Of a stretch of 64,000 bases of DNA, positions 37,226-45,598 are shown piece after piece (position 1 is the stretch's first letter; every line of letters begins with the position of its first letter). The notes under the pieces are model-generated. The model saw nothing but the letters and a program-made list of their open reading frames with translations. It had not been told where the DNA came from and did no database searches. A program made the position numbers and the translations under genes. This DNA comes from a virus. The stretch is taken from IMG/VR virus record IMGVR_UViG_3300037325_000137, positions 1 to 64,000 of that record; one strand, given 5' to 3'.

Positions 37226-38055
37226 TATGCTATACCGCTATATCTTGTTCCTGTAAACTCTAATATTTCTTCTTTAGTAATCTTAGCTCCTAATAATCTA
37301 CTAGCTCTCTTAAAATATTTTTTCTTTTCTTTTTCATGAAACATTACGACATTCATTGGCACGTTTCTTTGACCTTGTAAGGAGTAATATTTTATATAGA
37401 ACTCTACAGCTCTTTCCATGTTATGATGTACTTTAATATCACAAGCTTTAGTTTCATTTAATCCAGCTGTTACAAATTCTATTACAACTTCTTTATCTTC
37501 TAAGTCTGTACTAAACTCAAAGTAATTAGCTTCTAAATTTTCTTTTACAAAGCTATTCTCATATGTTCTAGAGTCACTGCAAGGTGTTACTAATAGACTG
37601 CATTCTACCGCTATTCTACAGTGACCAATTTCTGCATTAAAAGAATTAGCTTCTAATATTTCTCCATCACAATCATAAAGCAGTTCAGCTTCGTTATCTT
37701 GTAAGTAATCACGTATAGTAGGGTTGTTATTTATATTAAGAGGTGTCAGTGTTCCACATTCATTTATAACAGAAATTCTAAACCAATCTGTCATAAATCT
37801 AGGGAATGGAAATGTAAGATTTGGGGGAACTGTAATTGATATAGCTTTCTTTTTAGATAATATATCTACATTAAATTCCTTTATAGCCATTTTGCCTAAT
37901 ATCTCTAGTGTGTAATTAGGAATATTTTTAAAATAACTGTCATCACCAGACATTAAGGATATGTTGTCTAGAATATTTTTAAGAGAAACAAATCTTCTTT
38001 CTCCAAAACGTTCTTCGTTTTCGTAGTACTGATCGTCTGTAGTAGCAAAACTCAT
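37225..38055 (-). CDS. Connector/ring protein
   Basis: A 276-residue protein placed between another small connector-like protein and the large tail protein, sharing one base with the latter. Podovirus head-tail connector (ring) proteins occupy this position. No sequence motif proves it. Confidence 0.6.
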   Translation of the reverse strand: MSFATTDDQYYENEERFGERRFVSLKNILDNISLMSGDDSYFKNIPNYTLEILGKMAIKEFNVDILSKKKAISITVPPNLTFPFPRFMTDWFRISVINECGTLTPLNINNNPTIRDYLQDNEAELLYDCDGEILEANSFNAEIGHCRIAVECSLLVTPCSDSRTYENSFVKENLEANYFEFSTDLEDKEVVIEFVTAGLNETKACDIKVHHNMERAVEFYIKYYSLQGQRNVPMNVVMFHEKEKKKYFKRASRLLGAKITKEEILEFTGTRYSGIA

Positions 38056-38057
38056 AA

Positions 38058-38753
38058 TTATTGGATATTAGATTCTTGTGTGTCTGTTTGTTGTTCTGCA
38101 TTAGCTAATTGAGCTGCTTGAATATCTCTAATGCTTAACGCTGCCATTTCAAATACTAAGGATATTATTTCGTCTCTAGATGTTTCTGGCATATCTACGT
38201 CTTCAAAATCTTGTGCGGTAGCTTCAAATAAAGGTTTTCCATTGTCTAATACGTAAGTCCACTTTGCGTTTTTAAACCTTCTTAGATATTGTATTTTAAA
38301 CTCTGATATTGATGGAGGGTGAATTTCTAGCTTTTCACCTATTTTAGAACACTTAGGGCTACAATCATCTGGTGATACATAAATGTTTCTTTGTAAGTCT
38401 ATAAGTACAGAATAAGGGACTTTATCTATCCTTATGTTTGACATCGTAAATACGTCTAATATAAACTCTGTGTCTGTAGGAAGGTTTGAAATTCCATTTG
38501 TAGCAGTCATTGGCTGTATTTTAGAGTAATACTCTAAGAGCTGTCTAAGATATTCAGAATACTTAGCCATATTCTTACCTTCTAGATGCGAGTTACTTCT
38601 CCTTACAGAAACCTTTAATTCTATAAGGTAATCATTATATACTTTTCTAATAGCGTTATTCAAATAAAGATTAAAGTCCATAGGTTTTAAATAACCTAGC
38701 TGATCTTTATTAAGCAAACCTTGGACGGTTTTATAAATTGTGTCTATTAACAT
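38058..38753 (-). CDS. Head-tail connector (adaptor) protein
   Basis: A 231-residue helical protein starting MLIDTIYKTVQGLLNKDQLG, resembling the short helical adaptor/ring proteins that attach the tail to the portal. A -7 box lies just upstream, so it begins a transcription unit with the ring and tail genes. Confidence 0.6.
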   Translation of the reverse strand: MLIDTIYKTVQGLLNKDQLGYLKPMDFNLYLNNAIRKVYNDYLIELKVSVRRSNSHLEGKNMAKYSEYLRQLLEYYSKIQPMTATNGISNLPTDTEFILDVFTMSNIRIDKVPYSVLIDLQRNIYVSPDDCSPKCSKIGEKLEIHPPSISEFKIQYLRRFKNAKWTYVLDNGKPLFEATAQDFEDVDMPETSRDEIISLVFEMAALSIRDIQAAQLANAEQQTDTQESNIQ

Positions 38754-38768
38754 TTTTAGAGTTTAAAA

Positions 38769-38776
38769 CAAATATA
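38769..38776 (-). promoter_or_regulatory. -7 box upstream of the connector operon
   Basis: On the minus strand TATATTTG lies about 15 bases before the ATG at 38753 and after a terminator. No TTG is visible at the -33 position, so activation may require a phage factor. Confidence 0.5.
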
Positions 38777-38814
38777 ATCAACTTGATCATCTTTATTATT
38801 TAATTTAAGTAAAC

Positions 38815-38850
38815 AAAAAAGCCCAATCAAATTAATGAGTGGGCTTTTCA
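38815..38850 (-). terminator. Rho-independent terminator
   Basis: AAAAGCCCA (38817-38825) pairs with TGGGCTTTT (38840-38848). A T-run follows on the minus strand. It separates the 38889-40060 unit from the connector operon. Confidence 0.88.
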
Positions 38851-38874
38851 GATAAAACCATATCTATGAAAACA

Positions 38875-38891
38875 AGTTCAAATATAGTCTA
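38875..38891 (-). repeat. 17-bp element with a TATATTTG box, copy B
   Basis: Identical to 33237-33253. It overlaps the TAG stop of the gene ending at 38889 and precedes a terminator by about 25 bases. Confidence 0.5.
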
Positions 38892-39275
38892 TTTTAGACT
38901 AATCCACTCTTCTAAAATAATTTTTCTTTTTTCGTTGTTGGTAGCTTCTGAATCATCTATTTCAAAATCATTAAAAAACTTAATATAGTCATCCTTTCTA
39001 TCTGTCGCTAAAACATTAACAGCACGTTCTAGGTCTTTATCAATAGATGAATCTATCTCTTTTGTTTTTTTAGATCTCTTCTCTAAGTCTTCACTTGTTA
39101 AAATTGTTTTACGATTATTTGAATAGACATCGTATTCAGTTCTTACATATTCAGTGCCTTCTTTGGTCTGAGTCTTCAATATGTGGTTTTGAGACACTAG
39201 TTTTTTGTCTCCACTGTCAAGAGTAAGCAATGTTTTACCGTTTGTTTGCGCTTGAATTTTTACAACTTTAGCCAT
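38889..39275 (-). CDS. Hypothetical protein of the capsid module
   Basis: A 128-residue, Lys/Glu-rich protein (MAKVVKIQAQTNGKTLLTLD...). The N-terminal half is beta-type, the rest helical. It lies between the major capsid gene and the connector genes; a head-associated role is possible. Confidence 0.6.
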   Translation of the reverse strand: MAKVVKIQAQTNGKTLLTLDSGDKKLVSQNHILKTQTKEGTEYVRTEYDVYSNNRKTILTSEDLEKRSKKTKEIDSSIDKDLERAVNVLATDRKDDYIKFFNDFEIDDSEATNNEKRKIILEEWISLK

Positions 39276-39280
39276 GATTT

Positions 39281-40060
39281 TTATTTTTTATGTTCTTTAA
39301 TTTTCTTAGCGACACTCGCTAATGTAGTCTGTCCTTCTTTGTCCGTTTTGAACCATGCAGCAACTTCATCCATTACACTACCTGCTTGTGTTCCTGCATA
39401 AATAGTTTCTCTTCCGTCTATCGCCCATCTAATGTTTTTACCATTATGGATTTCCAATATTGATAAGTTTAAAGCTATAGCCAAGGCTATTTTCTCATTA
39501 ATCATATTTGATTTAGAGAACTTCATAAACCTTTCTATAAATCCATCGGAATCAGCATCAATTAATGGGCGTATTGCCATTTTAATTTTATTGTTTGTGT
39601 AGCCTAAAGACATTGCACCAATAAATTCAACACCAAAAGCTCTTACTAAATTCTCTTCGGCTTCCATTAATACAGAACTAGCTTTCACTATTCTATTATA
39701 CCTCTCAATTTCAAATTTATCTTCTTCGTCAATAATATATTCTTTAAACATTTTACCTCCGTTAGCAATGTTGTGAGGTAAAGTTTCTATGTATTTAATT
39801 AACACATGGTCTTCTTCGTCAACTCTCAAAATACCTTTAATAAAAGCTTTGTTGGTTTGCTTTGCGTTTGGATCTACTTTGTCTTGTTCATCAACAAAAA
39901 TAGAATCTAGGGTCTCTACGTACCTAATGATTCTTCTTTTTTTGATTACACCCTTGACACCTTGTTTAGTCGTTTCGGTTGTAACCGTAACGTTTTGAGG
40001 TAAGTTACATGCTCTTGATTTTTTAAGAGTAACGTATGTTTTTCTATTTGTTCCGTCCAT
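39281..40060 (-). CDS. Hypothetical protein of the capsid module
   Basis: A 259-residue protein of unknown family. Its first codons (MDG) and leader resemble those of the scaffold-like gene at 42934: both have TATATTTG, then TAATCAATAACAACACA close to the start. It lies just downstream of the MCP gene and its terminator. Confidence 0.6.
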   Translation of the reverse strand: MDGTNRKTYVTLKKSRACNLPQNVTVTTETTKQGVKGVIKKRRIIRYVETLDSIFVDEQDKVDPNAKQTNKAFIKGILRVDEEDHVLIKYIETLPHNIANGGKMFKEYIIDEEDKFEIERYNRIVKASSVLMEAEENLVRAFGVEFIGAMSLGYTNNKIKMAIRPLIDADSDGFIERFMKFSKSNMINEKIALAIALNLSILEIHNGKNIRWAIDGRETIYAGTQAGSVMDEVAAWFKTDKEGQTTLASVAKKIKEHKK

Positions 40061-40092
40061 TATGTGTTGTTATTGATTAATAGTATTGAAAG

Positions 40093-40100
40093 CAAATATA
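40093..40100 (-). promoter_or_regulatory. -7 box before the 259-residue gene
   Basis: TATATTTG on the minus strand, about 33 bases before the ATG, followed by a leader nearly identical to that of the scaffold-like gene. No -33 TTG is visible at normal spacing. Confidence 0.5.
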
Positions 40101-40235
40101 ATACAAAAATCCCTACTTATTGAAAAGCAAGGATTTAAGATTTTAATCAACAATAAAGAATGGACTTCTTATACGTGCAATATAGAACTAAACTATTATT
40201 GACATATTGCTTTTAGGTAATCAATGATAATGAAT

Positions 40236-40270
40236 AAAAAACCCCGTAACAATTAAGTTACAGGGTTTTG
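40236..40270 (-). terminator. Rho-independent terminator of the capsid gene
   Basis: ACCCCGTAAC and GTTACAGGGTTTT form a strong stem around AATTAA. On the minus strand a run of T follows. It ends the highly expressed scaffold-MCP unit. Confidence 0.9.
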
Positions 40271-40293
40271 TTTGTTTTTATTAAACCTTTAAA

Positions 40294-41700
40294 TTACTCT
40301 GGGTTTACGATACAAATAAGTTCTGGACAAGGAACTCCGATACAAACGTCTACAGATTTTGTGATTTTAATGTTTTCACAATCATCAGTAGGTACGGCAG
40401 CAAGACCTCCTGTAATAAAGGTTCTAATCTTACCTTTTTTAAGAGCAAGTTCTTTGTATGCTGTGAACACATAAGGTACTTGTCTAGTCTCTCCGTTAAC
40501 TACAGTTTCGATAGTTCCCATTGGGATTATCATTGCATAAGGCATAGTTGCAGAAATACGATTCTTAGAGAAAGCTCCGTTACCTTCGGTTAACCTAACC
40601 TTGGTAAAGTAAAACGTGTGACCGTCTTTTTGGATTCCTCTGAAACCATACATAGCCATGTTGTCATTGTTGTTATTAACATCGTGACCCATATCAATAT
40701 TAAGAGTTCCACCAAGCAATGCTGCTATAGCTTCCATCTTTCTGTATTGGGTATTGTTAAAGCAATGAACTGTTAACTCCATGTTAGGCATTCCTAAACT
40801 ATCGTAATAGTCAGTTACCGCTTCTAAATCAGCCATTGTTTCAATGTAACCAACATGCTCTAAACCTTCACTTGTTGCTTTATCGAACAACCCTTTAGTT
40901 CCATATTTACCAGCAGCATAAGCGTCAGATCCAGTAGCAGACTCTTCTTCAATAAGAAGTGTTTTAGCTATTTTAGAATAAAGACGTTTATCAAGTTTTA
41001 ATTGATTATCGTCATACCAAAAGATTTCTTCATCATCACCAAAACAATATTGGTATTGATTAATAGAACCACTTGCTCCGATAGCATCTTTGATCTTTTG
41101 GAATTTAAGATTTATAGATTTTACCTTTCTTCTTTCAAGTAACCCTTCTGGACCACAAGTTCCTTTATCCCAATCACCACCATTTACATCAACTGTGATA
41201 TTTGTAAGAGCAGTAGTCCATCCACCGTCTAAACGAGAAAGCGCTGTAAATGTATTGGCTGACTTATCAATGGCAGTAATAACACCTAACTCTCTTTTAC
41301 CAGTGTTATCATAAACCGCTATCGTGTCGTTAAGTCTGAAAAAGAAATAATCTTCACCAGCTACATAACCTTGTATAGCTGTAGGGTCAATTGTAAACAC
41401 GTTTGCAGCACGTGCTACAGCACCGTCATCGTCAATTACAAAGTTAAAAGTTTCGTGTTCTACGAAAGTAATATAATCGGTTGTGAACATTAAGTCCATT
41501 TGGAACAATTCAAAAAAGATAATTAGGTTATCTTTTAACATGCCTAAACAGTCTGTTCTAACTAAGTCAAGAGCTTCTTTTGGAAGACCTCCCCTTTCGT
41601 TTTGCAACGCTGCCATTTCAACAGGCGTGCGGTAATTTTTTTGATCCAATAATACGGGTGCGGTATTATTAAAAGGATTCGTTGGAGCATTAACTGCCAT
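40294..41700 (-). CDS. Major capsid protein
   Basis: The 468-residue protein is preceded by a scaffold-like acidic protein and followed by a strong terminator, the usual setting of the MCP. Mixed alpha/beta sequence with an insertion-rich centre fits an HK97-type fold with a decorated domain. The start MAVNAPTNPFNNTAPVLLDQ has no membrane signal. Assignment rests on size, neighbours and general resemblance to MCPs of Cellulophaga podoviruses. Confidence 0.75.
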   Translation of the reverse strand: MAVNAPTNPFNNTAPVLLDQKNYRTPVEMAALQNERGGLPKEALDLVRTDCLGMLKDNLIIFFELFQMDLMFTTDYITFVEHETFNFVIDDDGAVARAANVFTIDPTAIQGYVAGEDYFFFRLNDTIAVYDNTGKRELGVITAIDKSANTFTALSRLDGGWTTALTNITVDVNGGDWDKGTCGPEGLLERRKVKSINLKFQKIKDAIGASGSINQYQYCFGDDEEIFWYDDNQLKLDKRLYSKIAKTLLIEEESATGSDAYAAGKYGTKGLFDKATSEGLEHVGYIETMADLEAVTDYYDSLGMPNMELTVHCFNNTQYRKMEAIAALLGGTLNIDMGHDVNNNNDNMAMYGFRGIQKDGHTFYFTKVRLTEGNGAFSKNRISATMPYAMIIPMGTIETVVNGETRQVPYVFTAYKELALKKGKIRTFITGGLAAVPTDDCENIKITKSVDVCIGVPCPELICIVNPE

Positions 41701-41719
41701 AATTTCTAGTTTTTAAATT

Positions 41720-42934
41720 TTAAATTAACGCTTTACCCATGTTTTTAGAGCTGCCAGATGTACTGCTTATAGTTACTCCTGCTTTACTATTTTGATTAGG
41801 TAAAACTTTTTGTTGTTTTCCTAAGTTTACATTCCTATTCTTCTTTGAAAATTCATCGATTGTAAGACTTTGTAATTGTTTAGAAAAATCAGCTAATAAT
41901 GTGTTTCTTATTGCTGGATTAGCCCATGCTTGATCTAGTAATAGCGAATCAGTATTAACACCTACTTCTCCTTCTTTTGCTTCTTGCACGTAAGATTGGA
42001 AAAGGGAATCTACTGTTTGCGTTTGTGTGGCAAGCATAGCCTTGTGTTCTTTTGAAATGGTTAAACTAATCTCATTGTCACCCAATTTCATTTTAATTTC
42101 GTTGAGTGATGCAAGTGACTTATCTCTTTTCTCCCAATAAGGTCTGTGAGCTTTTGCTGCATCCTCTTCTGTCATTGGTTTTGCATCAGCTTTCTTAGGA
42201 GTAGCAAATTCCTTTGATTTCTTTTGCATGAAGTCTAAAGCTTTGTTATAAACTTGGTTTATTTCAAGCTTCTTGCCTTTGAGATCCTTTGGACTCATTT
42301 CGTCTTCGTCTTCCTCTGTAAGTGTTAAAAGTTCGACACGAGTATCTAAATCTTCATCTGTAGAATTTGGATATTCGTATTTTAAAAACTCACGTAAAGT
42401 ATCTTCTTTACTTTCCTTACTCCAATCTTTCTGTGAGTTAAGGAAGTCTTCCATACCTCTTCCTGTTTGTTCTTCAAACTCTTTGAATTTTTGTACAGGT
42501 TCGGACAAAGTTTCTTTTCGAGAAAGTTGATCTAGGTTATCTACGTCTAGTCCTTTTGTTTTAAGATACTCCCTAACTGCTTCGTCAGTAATCACATTTT
42601 CAGTTTCCTTAGATGTATTTTCTGGACTTGCTTTTTCTTTAGGTTTTTCTTGGTTAAACGTAAGTTCTACAGGCTTATAACCTTCCTCTTCTTCTCTATC
42701 TTCACTAGGTTTTTTGTCATCAACTTTAGGAATAACCTTACCTTCTTCATCTTTAGTTTCCTTAGATGTATCAGGATTTTTAGGCTCTTCTGTTTTTTTA
42801 ATGTCATCAACCTTTACTTGTGATGGTTCTTTTTTTTCTACTGGTTTTGTTTCAGCAGGCTCTTGTTTTTGATCACCAAGAGACATAGGTTGACCCATTT
42901 GTCTATTTGGTAATACTTGTTCTTGTCCGTCCAT
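41720..42934 (-). CDS. Scaffolding-like protein
   Basis: This 404-residue protein is extremely acidic and low in complexity in its first 130 residues (runs of Glu, Lys, Asp, Pro), then helical. It lies immediately upstream of the MCP. Scaffolds of tailed phages are typically such elongated, Glu/Lys-rich proteins. No protease domain is seen. Confidence 0.7.
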   Translation of the reverse strand: MDGQEQVLPNRQMGQPMSLGDQKQEPAETKPVEKKEPSQVKVDDIKKTEEPKNPDTSKETKDEEGKVIPKVDDKKPSEDREEEEGYKPVELTFNQEKPKEKASPENTSKETENVITDEAVREYLKTKGLDVDNLDQLSRKETLSEPVQKFKEFEEQTGRGMEDFLNSQKDWSKESKEDTLREFLKYEYPNSTDEDLDTRVELLTLTEEDEDEMSPKDLKGKKLEINQVYNKALDFMQKKSKEFATPKKADAKPMTEEDAAKAHRPYWEKRDKSLASLNEIKMKLGDNEISLTISKEHKAMLATQTQTVDSLFQSYVQEAKEGEVGVNTDSLLLDQAWANPAIRNTLLADFSKQLQSLTIDEFSKKNRNVNLGKQQKVLPNQNSKAGVTISSTSGSSKNMGKALI

Positions 42935-42954
42935 TGTGTTGTTATTGATTAGGA

Positions 42955-42962
42955 CAAATATA
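42955..42962 (-). promoter_or_regulatory. -7 box of the capsid operon
   Basis: TATATTTG on the minus strand, 20 bases before the scaffold-like ATG. The leader TAATCAATAACAACACA is repeated before the gene at 40060. Confidence 0.55.
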
Positions 42963-43002
42963 GAGTGATGAAATAAAAACCATGTGTTATCTCGGTAATC
43001 GT

Positions 43003-43010
43003 TAAATTTG
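43003..43010 (+). promoter_or_regulatory. -7 box of the plus-strand regulator-like gene
   Basis: TAAATTTG ends four bases before the ATG at 43015, the same near-leaderless arrangement as at 6229-6236. Confidence 0.5.
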
Positions 43011-43014
43011 GGGT

Positions 43015-43479
43015 ATGAAAAAAATAGTTCCTTTTAATAAAAATCGTATTGTAGAAGTTGACTTTTCTGTAAATAAGAATATTGAACTAATAAAGGCTAA
43101 AGAGTTAATGACTAGTTTTTCTAGCAATGATTTTAGTTTTACAATATTTGTTCTAGAAGACTTAAGTAGCAAGTATTCATTGTCTTATGAAGACATACTT
43201 GTAATTTTGTATTTGTATGAAATTGTAGTTTTTGGTAGGAAAATTGATTTTAATGGTGGTTGGTATTTGTTAGGAAACCTAATAGATAAAGGTTTTGCTG
43301 ACAAGGATTATTCTATTAAACAAAAAGACCTATACCGATTGTCAGAAAGGGGTATAGGTCTGGTAAATGATTATTCAAAAGGTTTTGGCAATAAAGATAA
43401 ATGGATTAATGAGAATCGTAAAATACCTATTTCAGATCAAAGCATAGTTACAAGTGTAATATCTGATTACTTTAAGTAG
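43015..43479 (+). CDS. Possible winged-helix regulator
   Basis: A 154-residue protein. The section SLSYEDILVILYLYEI...GGWYLLGNLIDKGFADKDYSI followed by LYRLSERGIGLV resembles a MarR-type winged helix with wing and terminal Ser-Glu-Arg-Gly turn. It is the only plus-strand gene in the central phage region, divergent from the capsid operon, so it may control late genes. A 10-bp perfect inverted repeat lies within its coding sequence. Confidence 0.5.
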   Translation: MKKIVPFNKNRIVEVDFSVNKNIELIKAKELMTSFSSNDFSFTIFVLEDLSSKYSLSYEDILVILYLYEIVVFGRKIDFNGGWYLLGNLIDKGFADKDYSIKQKDLYRLSERGIGLVNDYSKGFGNKDKWINENRKIPISDQSIVTSVISDYFK

Positions 43480-43481
43480 TT

Positions 43482-43512
43482 CTTATTGCCTATATACAGC
43501 CGTTAGCACACA
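43482..43512 (-). repeat. attC-like arm (R'' side) inside the phage
   Basis: GCCTATATACAGCCGTTAGCACAC at the stop of the adjacent gene matches the right-arm pattern of the cassette array (GGC...TATAC...CGTTAGC). The partner arm is not present on the left. The TAA stop lies inside TGCTAAC, as in the first cassette of the array. Confidence 0.5.
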
Positions 43513-43724
43513 TTAAAACTATCTAATATATATTTCGCTAATTTTAAGGCTTGCTCTTTATTTAAGTAAGTATGTGCATCTCCTTGAAAATCTCCCTCTA
43601 TCTCAATCTCAAAGTCATTATCCTTGTCTACTGGGTTTATCACAAAATTATCAAGTGATAAACGTGTGCTAACACTTGGTATAGTGCATTGCTCGGTTTC
43701 GGTTTTTTTACTATCTGTATTCAT
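43503..43724 (-). CDS. Hypothetical cassette-type gene captured in the phage
   Basis: A 73-residue acidic protein (MNTDSKKTETEQCTIPSVST...) with no recognised family. It ends NVC-stop where TGC TAA forms part of an R''-like arm, the same ending as the array gene at 57794. A degraded attC lies immediately upstream. These features mark it as an integron cassette rather than an ordinary phage gene. Confidence 0.55.
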   Translation of the reverse strand: MNTDSKKTETEQCTIPSVSTRLSLDNFVINPVDKDNDFEIEIEGDFQGDAHTYLNKEQALKLAKYILDSFNVC

Positions 43725-43751
43725 AATTCAAAGTTTTTGTGTAATTAATTA

Positions 43752-43800
43752 AGTTCGTGCTATAAGGTCGCAACGACACCATACCATATCCGTTATTAAG
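43752..43800 (-). repeat. Degraded attC-like palindrome inside the phage
   Basis: CGTGCTATAAGGTCG and CGACACCATACCATATCCG can form an imperfect stem around CAA. Compared with array sites, the left arm seems to have lost about eight bases between TTATA and TAGCAC. The right arm ends CGTTATTAAG at the stop of the adjacent pseudogene. Confidence 0.45.
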
Positions 43801-44011
43801 TAAACTCCCACTCGTCGGGAATATGTACTTCAAAACATTCTTCGTTAGTGTCATTGATTTTGGTTTTTAAAAACGAATCTCCAATGTTTTCATCATCAGT
43901 ATATGTTGCTATCCCGAGATATTTACCATCACGCCAAAGGTGGTAATCTTTACCTTATATCAAAAGTTCTTGCCTTAATCCTAATACACCTAGTTTTAAT
44001 ATACGTTTCAT
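43796..44011 (-). pseudogene. Cassette-type gene with an in-frame stop
   Basis: Reading from ATG at 44011 gives MKRILKLGVLGLRQELLI, then TAA (43955-43957), then in the same frame GKDYHLWRDGKYLGIATYTD and on to EWEFT before a second TAA. A CAA to TAA change would explain it. The second part alone lacks a good start. It looks like a decayed integron cassette gene. Confidence 0.55.
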
Positions 44012-44022
44012 TATTTTGTCTT

Positions 44023-44334
44023 TTAAATATTAAACAGTTTGTTGAGGTCTTCTGTTGTGATTGAATCTTTTTGTCCAGAAGCTTCAATTATGTCTTTAAA
44101 CCCTTCTAGGTCTTCTTGCTTAATTGCAAATCTAGTAAGGCTGAAATATTCATACTGCAAGCATAGACTTATTAAGTTTATTTCCTCTATTTGCACTCCT
44201 AATGTGTTTCCTTGCATTGTTAGTCTAGCAACATCTTTTAAAGTATATAGCTTATCTTCTTCTACCCAATGTGTAAAAGGAATGTCCTCTGGCTTATTTG
44301 TATCGTCAATACAAAGTAGTTTTATTTGGCTCAT
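44023..44334 (-). CDS. Hypothetical early phage protein
   Basis: A 103-residue acidic protein (MSQIKLLCIDDTNKPEDIPF...). No family is recognised. It overlaps the upstream small zinc-protein gene by four bases. Confidence 0.6.
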   Translation of the reverse strand: MSQIKLLCIDDTNKPEDIPFTHWVEEDKLYTLKDVARLTMQGNTLGVQIEEINLISLCLQYEYFSLTRFAIKQEDLEGFKDIIEASGQKDSITTEDLNKLFNI

Positions 44335-44516
44335 AGTTCTTTAATTTCAAGTTTAATATCTCTACAATCTACACCACATACAGGACAAAATTGAACCCTT
44401 AGATTATCTTTATAGCTTATTTCTAAATGTGGCATAAGCCTTGACTTTTTATCCTCTGTAAGCATCCACTTAAAGGACTTTTGTATTTTTTCTATGTGTT
44501 CACATTTTGGTTTCAT
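44331..44516 (-). CDS. Small putative zinc-binding protein
   Basis: The 61 residues contain CEH near the start and CPVCGVDC near the end, a likely zinc site. Its stop overlaps the next gene. Function is unknown. Confidence 0.55.
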   Translation of the reverse strand: MKPKCEHIEKIQKSFKWMLTEDKKSRLMPHLEISYKDNLRVQFCPVCGVDCRDIKLEIKEL

Positions 44517-44520
44517 GGCT

Positions 44521-44817
44521 TTATTTTTTAATGAAAATATCTAAATAAGTTTGATTAAGTTCTTCAAGTATAACTTTAGCTTCTAATCTATTCTCTACAG
44601 GTGCGTCATTAACTTCTAACGCCATTAAGTATATTAAAGCTATTGGAATACCAATTACTTCACAAAAGCTATCTACATACTTAGACTTAATAAAATTAAC
44701 TCTGTTGTTTTCTAGTTGAGAAAGATAAGATGGTGAGCAATTAACTTGTTTAGCCATTTCGTTAAGGTTGTAACCTTTTTCTTTCCTAAGTTTTTTAATT
44801 GCTTTACCTAAGTTCAT
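44521..44817 (-). CDS. XRE-family helix-turn-helix regulator
   Basis: The 98 residues open with a classical Cro/C1 domain: IKKLRKEKGYNLNEMAKQVN then CSPSYLSQLENN (recognition helix). The second half is helical and may dimerise. It overlaps the gene upstream by 14 bases. It is probably a phage regulator of early transcription. Confidence 0.8.
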   Translation of the reverse strand: MNLGKAIKKLRKEKGYNLNEMAKQVNCSPSYLSQLENNRVNFIKSKYVDSFCEVIGIPIALIYLMALEVNDAPVENRLEAKVILEELNQTYLDIFIKK

Positions 44818-45454
44818 ATTTATTCTCTGATTCTCTGATTCTCTTGGACTCTTTTACTTTGTGTAAAGGCTTTAGATTAGGCATTGTTTTTAAAAATTCT
44901 TTTTTGCTTTTATAAAACCAATGTGATACAGTGTATCTTCTAAATCTACTATCATAACAAACATACTGCCATTCATAAACTGGCTCTGATTTTATTATCT
45001 CATCCCATACGCCATCCCTAAATATAAGATTCCATTTACCTATGTTTCCCATCCAAAGACTACCTCCTAAAACAAAGAAGTTATCTATAACTTTTTTATA
45101 AGAATTAAAATTACTCAAACACTCATGGTTACCACTCTTATACCCTCGTCTCTTCGCTTCTGCTATAAGAGCTGTCGATACTTCTTCGTCGGTTGCTGGT
45201 ATTAAAGAATCTCTATATCCTATGCCTAACAGGTTACTCCAATCACCCTCTGCATCAAACCCGTAGTTACTAAAATTAGCGTCTTTTTTAAAACACATTA
45301 AAAACTTATTGTGTTCCATACTCTTATACCACTTACCAACCTCTAGCGTTGGCTTAAACAAAGCGGGAAAGTCTTTCTCTATCCTAGTCTTTAATGATTC
45401 ACAAGCGTCTTTGTGGTAGCTCTTAATCGTTTCTTCTGTTACTTCTATTTTCAT
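44804..45454 (-). CDS. Hypothetical phage protein
   Basis: A 216-residue protein with many aromatic residues (VGKWYKS, FRDGVWDEI, EWQYVCYDSRFRRY). Similar proteins of unknown role are common in Bacteroidota phages. The C-terminus is Arg/Glu-rich and overlaps the regulator gene. Confidence 0.65.
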   Translation of the reverse strand: MKIEVTEETIKSYHKDACESLKTRIEKDFPALFKPTLEVGKWYKSMEHNKFLMCFKKDANFSNYGFDAEGDWSNLLGIGYRDSLIPATDEEVSTALIAEAKRRGYKSGNHECLSNFNSYKKVIDNFFVLGGSLWMGNIGKWNLIFRDGVWDEIIKSEPVYEWQYVCYDSRFRRYTVSHWFYKSKKEFLKTMPNLKPLHKVKESKRIRESENKYELR

Positions 45455-45458
45455 GGTT

Positions 45459-45587
45459 TTAGTTTTTAGTATTTTTTTTTATATTTTCTCTTAGTCTTTT
45501 AAATTCATTGAATTCTATAAAATCATTGTTAAATAAAAGACTTACTGCTTCTAACAAGTCTAATTGAATAGGTGTGTAATTTACCAT
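45459..45587 (-). CDS. Small hypothetical protein
   Basis: A 42-residue frame (MVNYTPIQLDLLEAVSLLFN...) fills the gap between two early genes. No family is recognised; support is position only. Confidence 0.4.
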   Translation of the reverse strand: MVNYTPIQLDLLEAVSLLFNNDFIEFNEFKRLRENIKKNTKN

Positions 45588-45598
45588 AATATTGTTTT

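Noticed and set aside
43015-44011. Toxin-antitoxin pair
   Set aside because: The plus-strand winged-helix-like gene and the cassette genes do not match a known toxin or antitoxin family and are not co-oriented.
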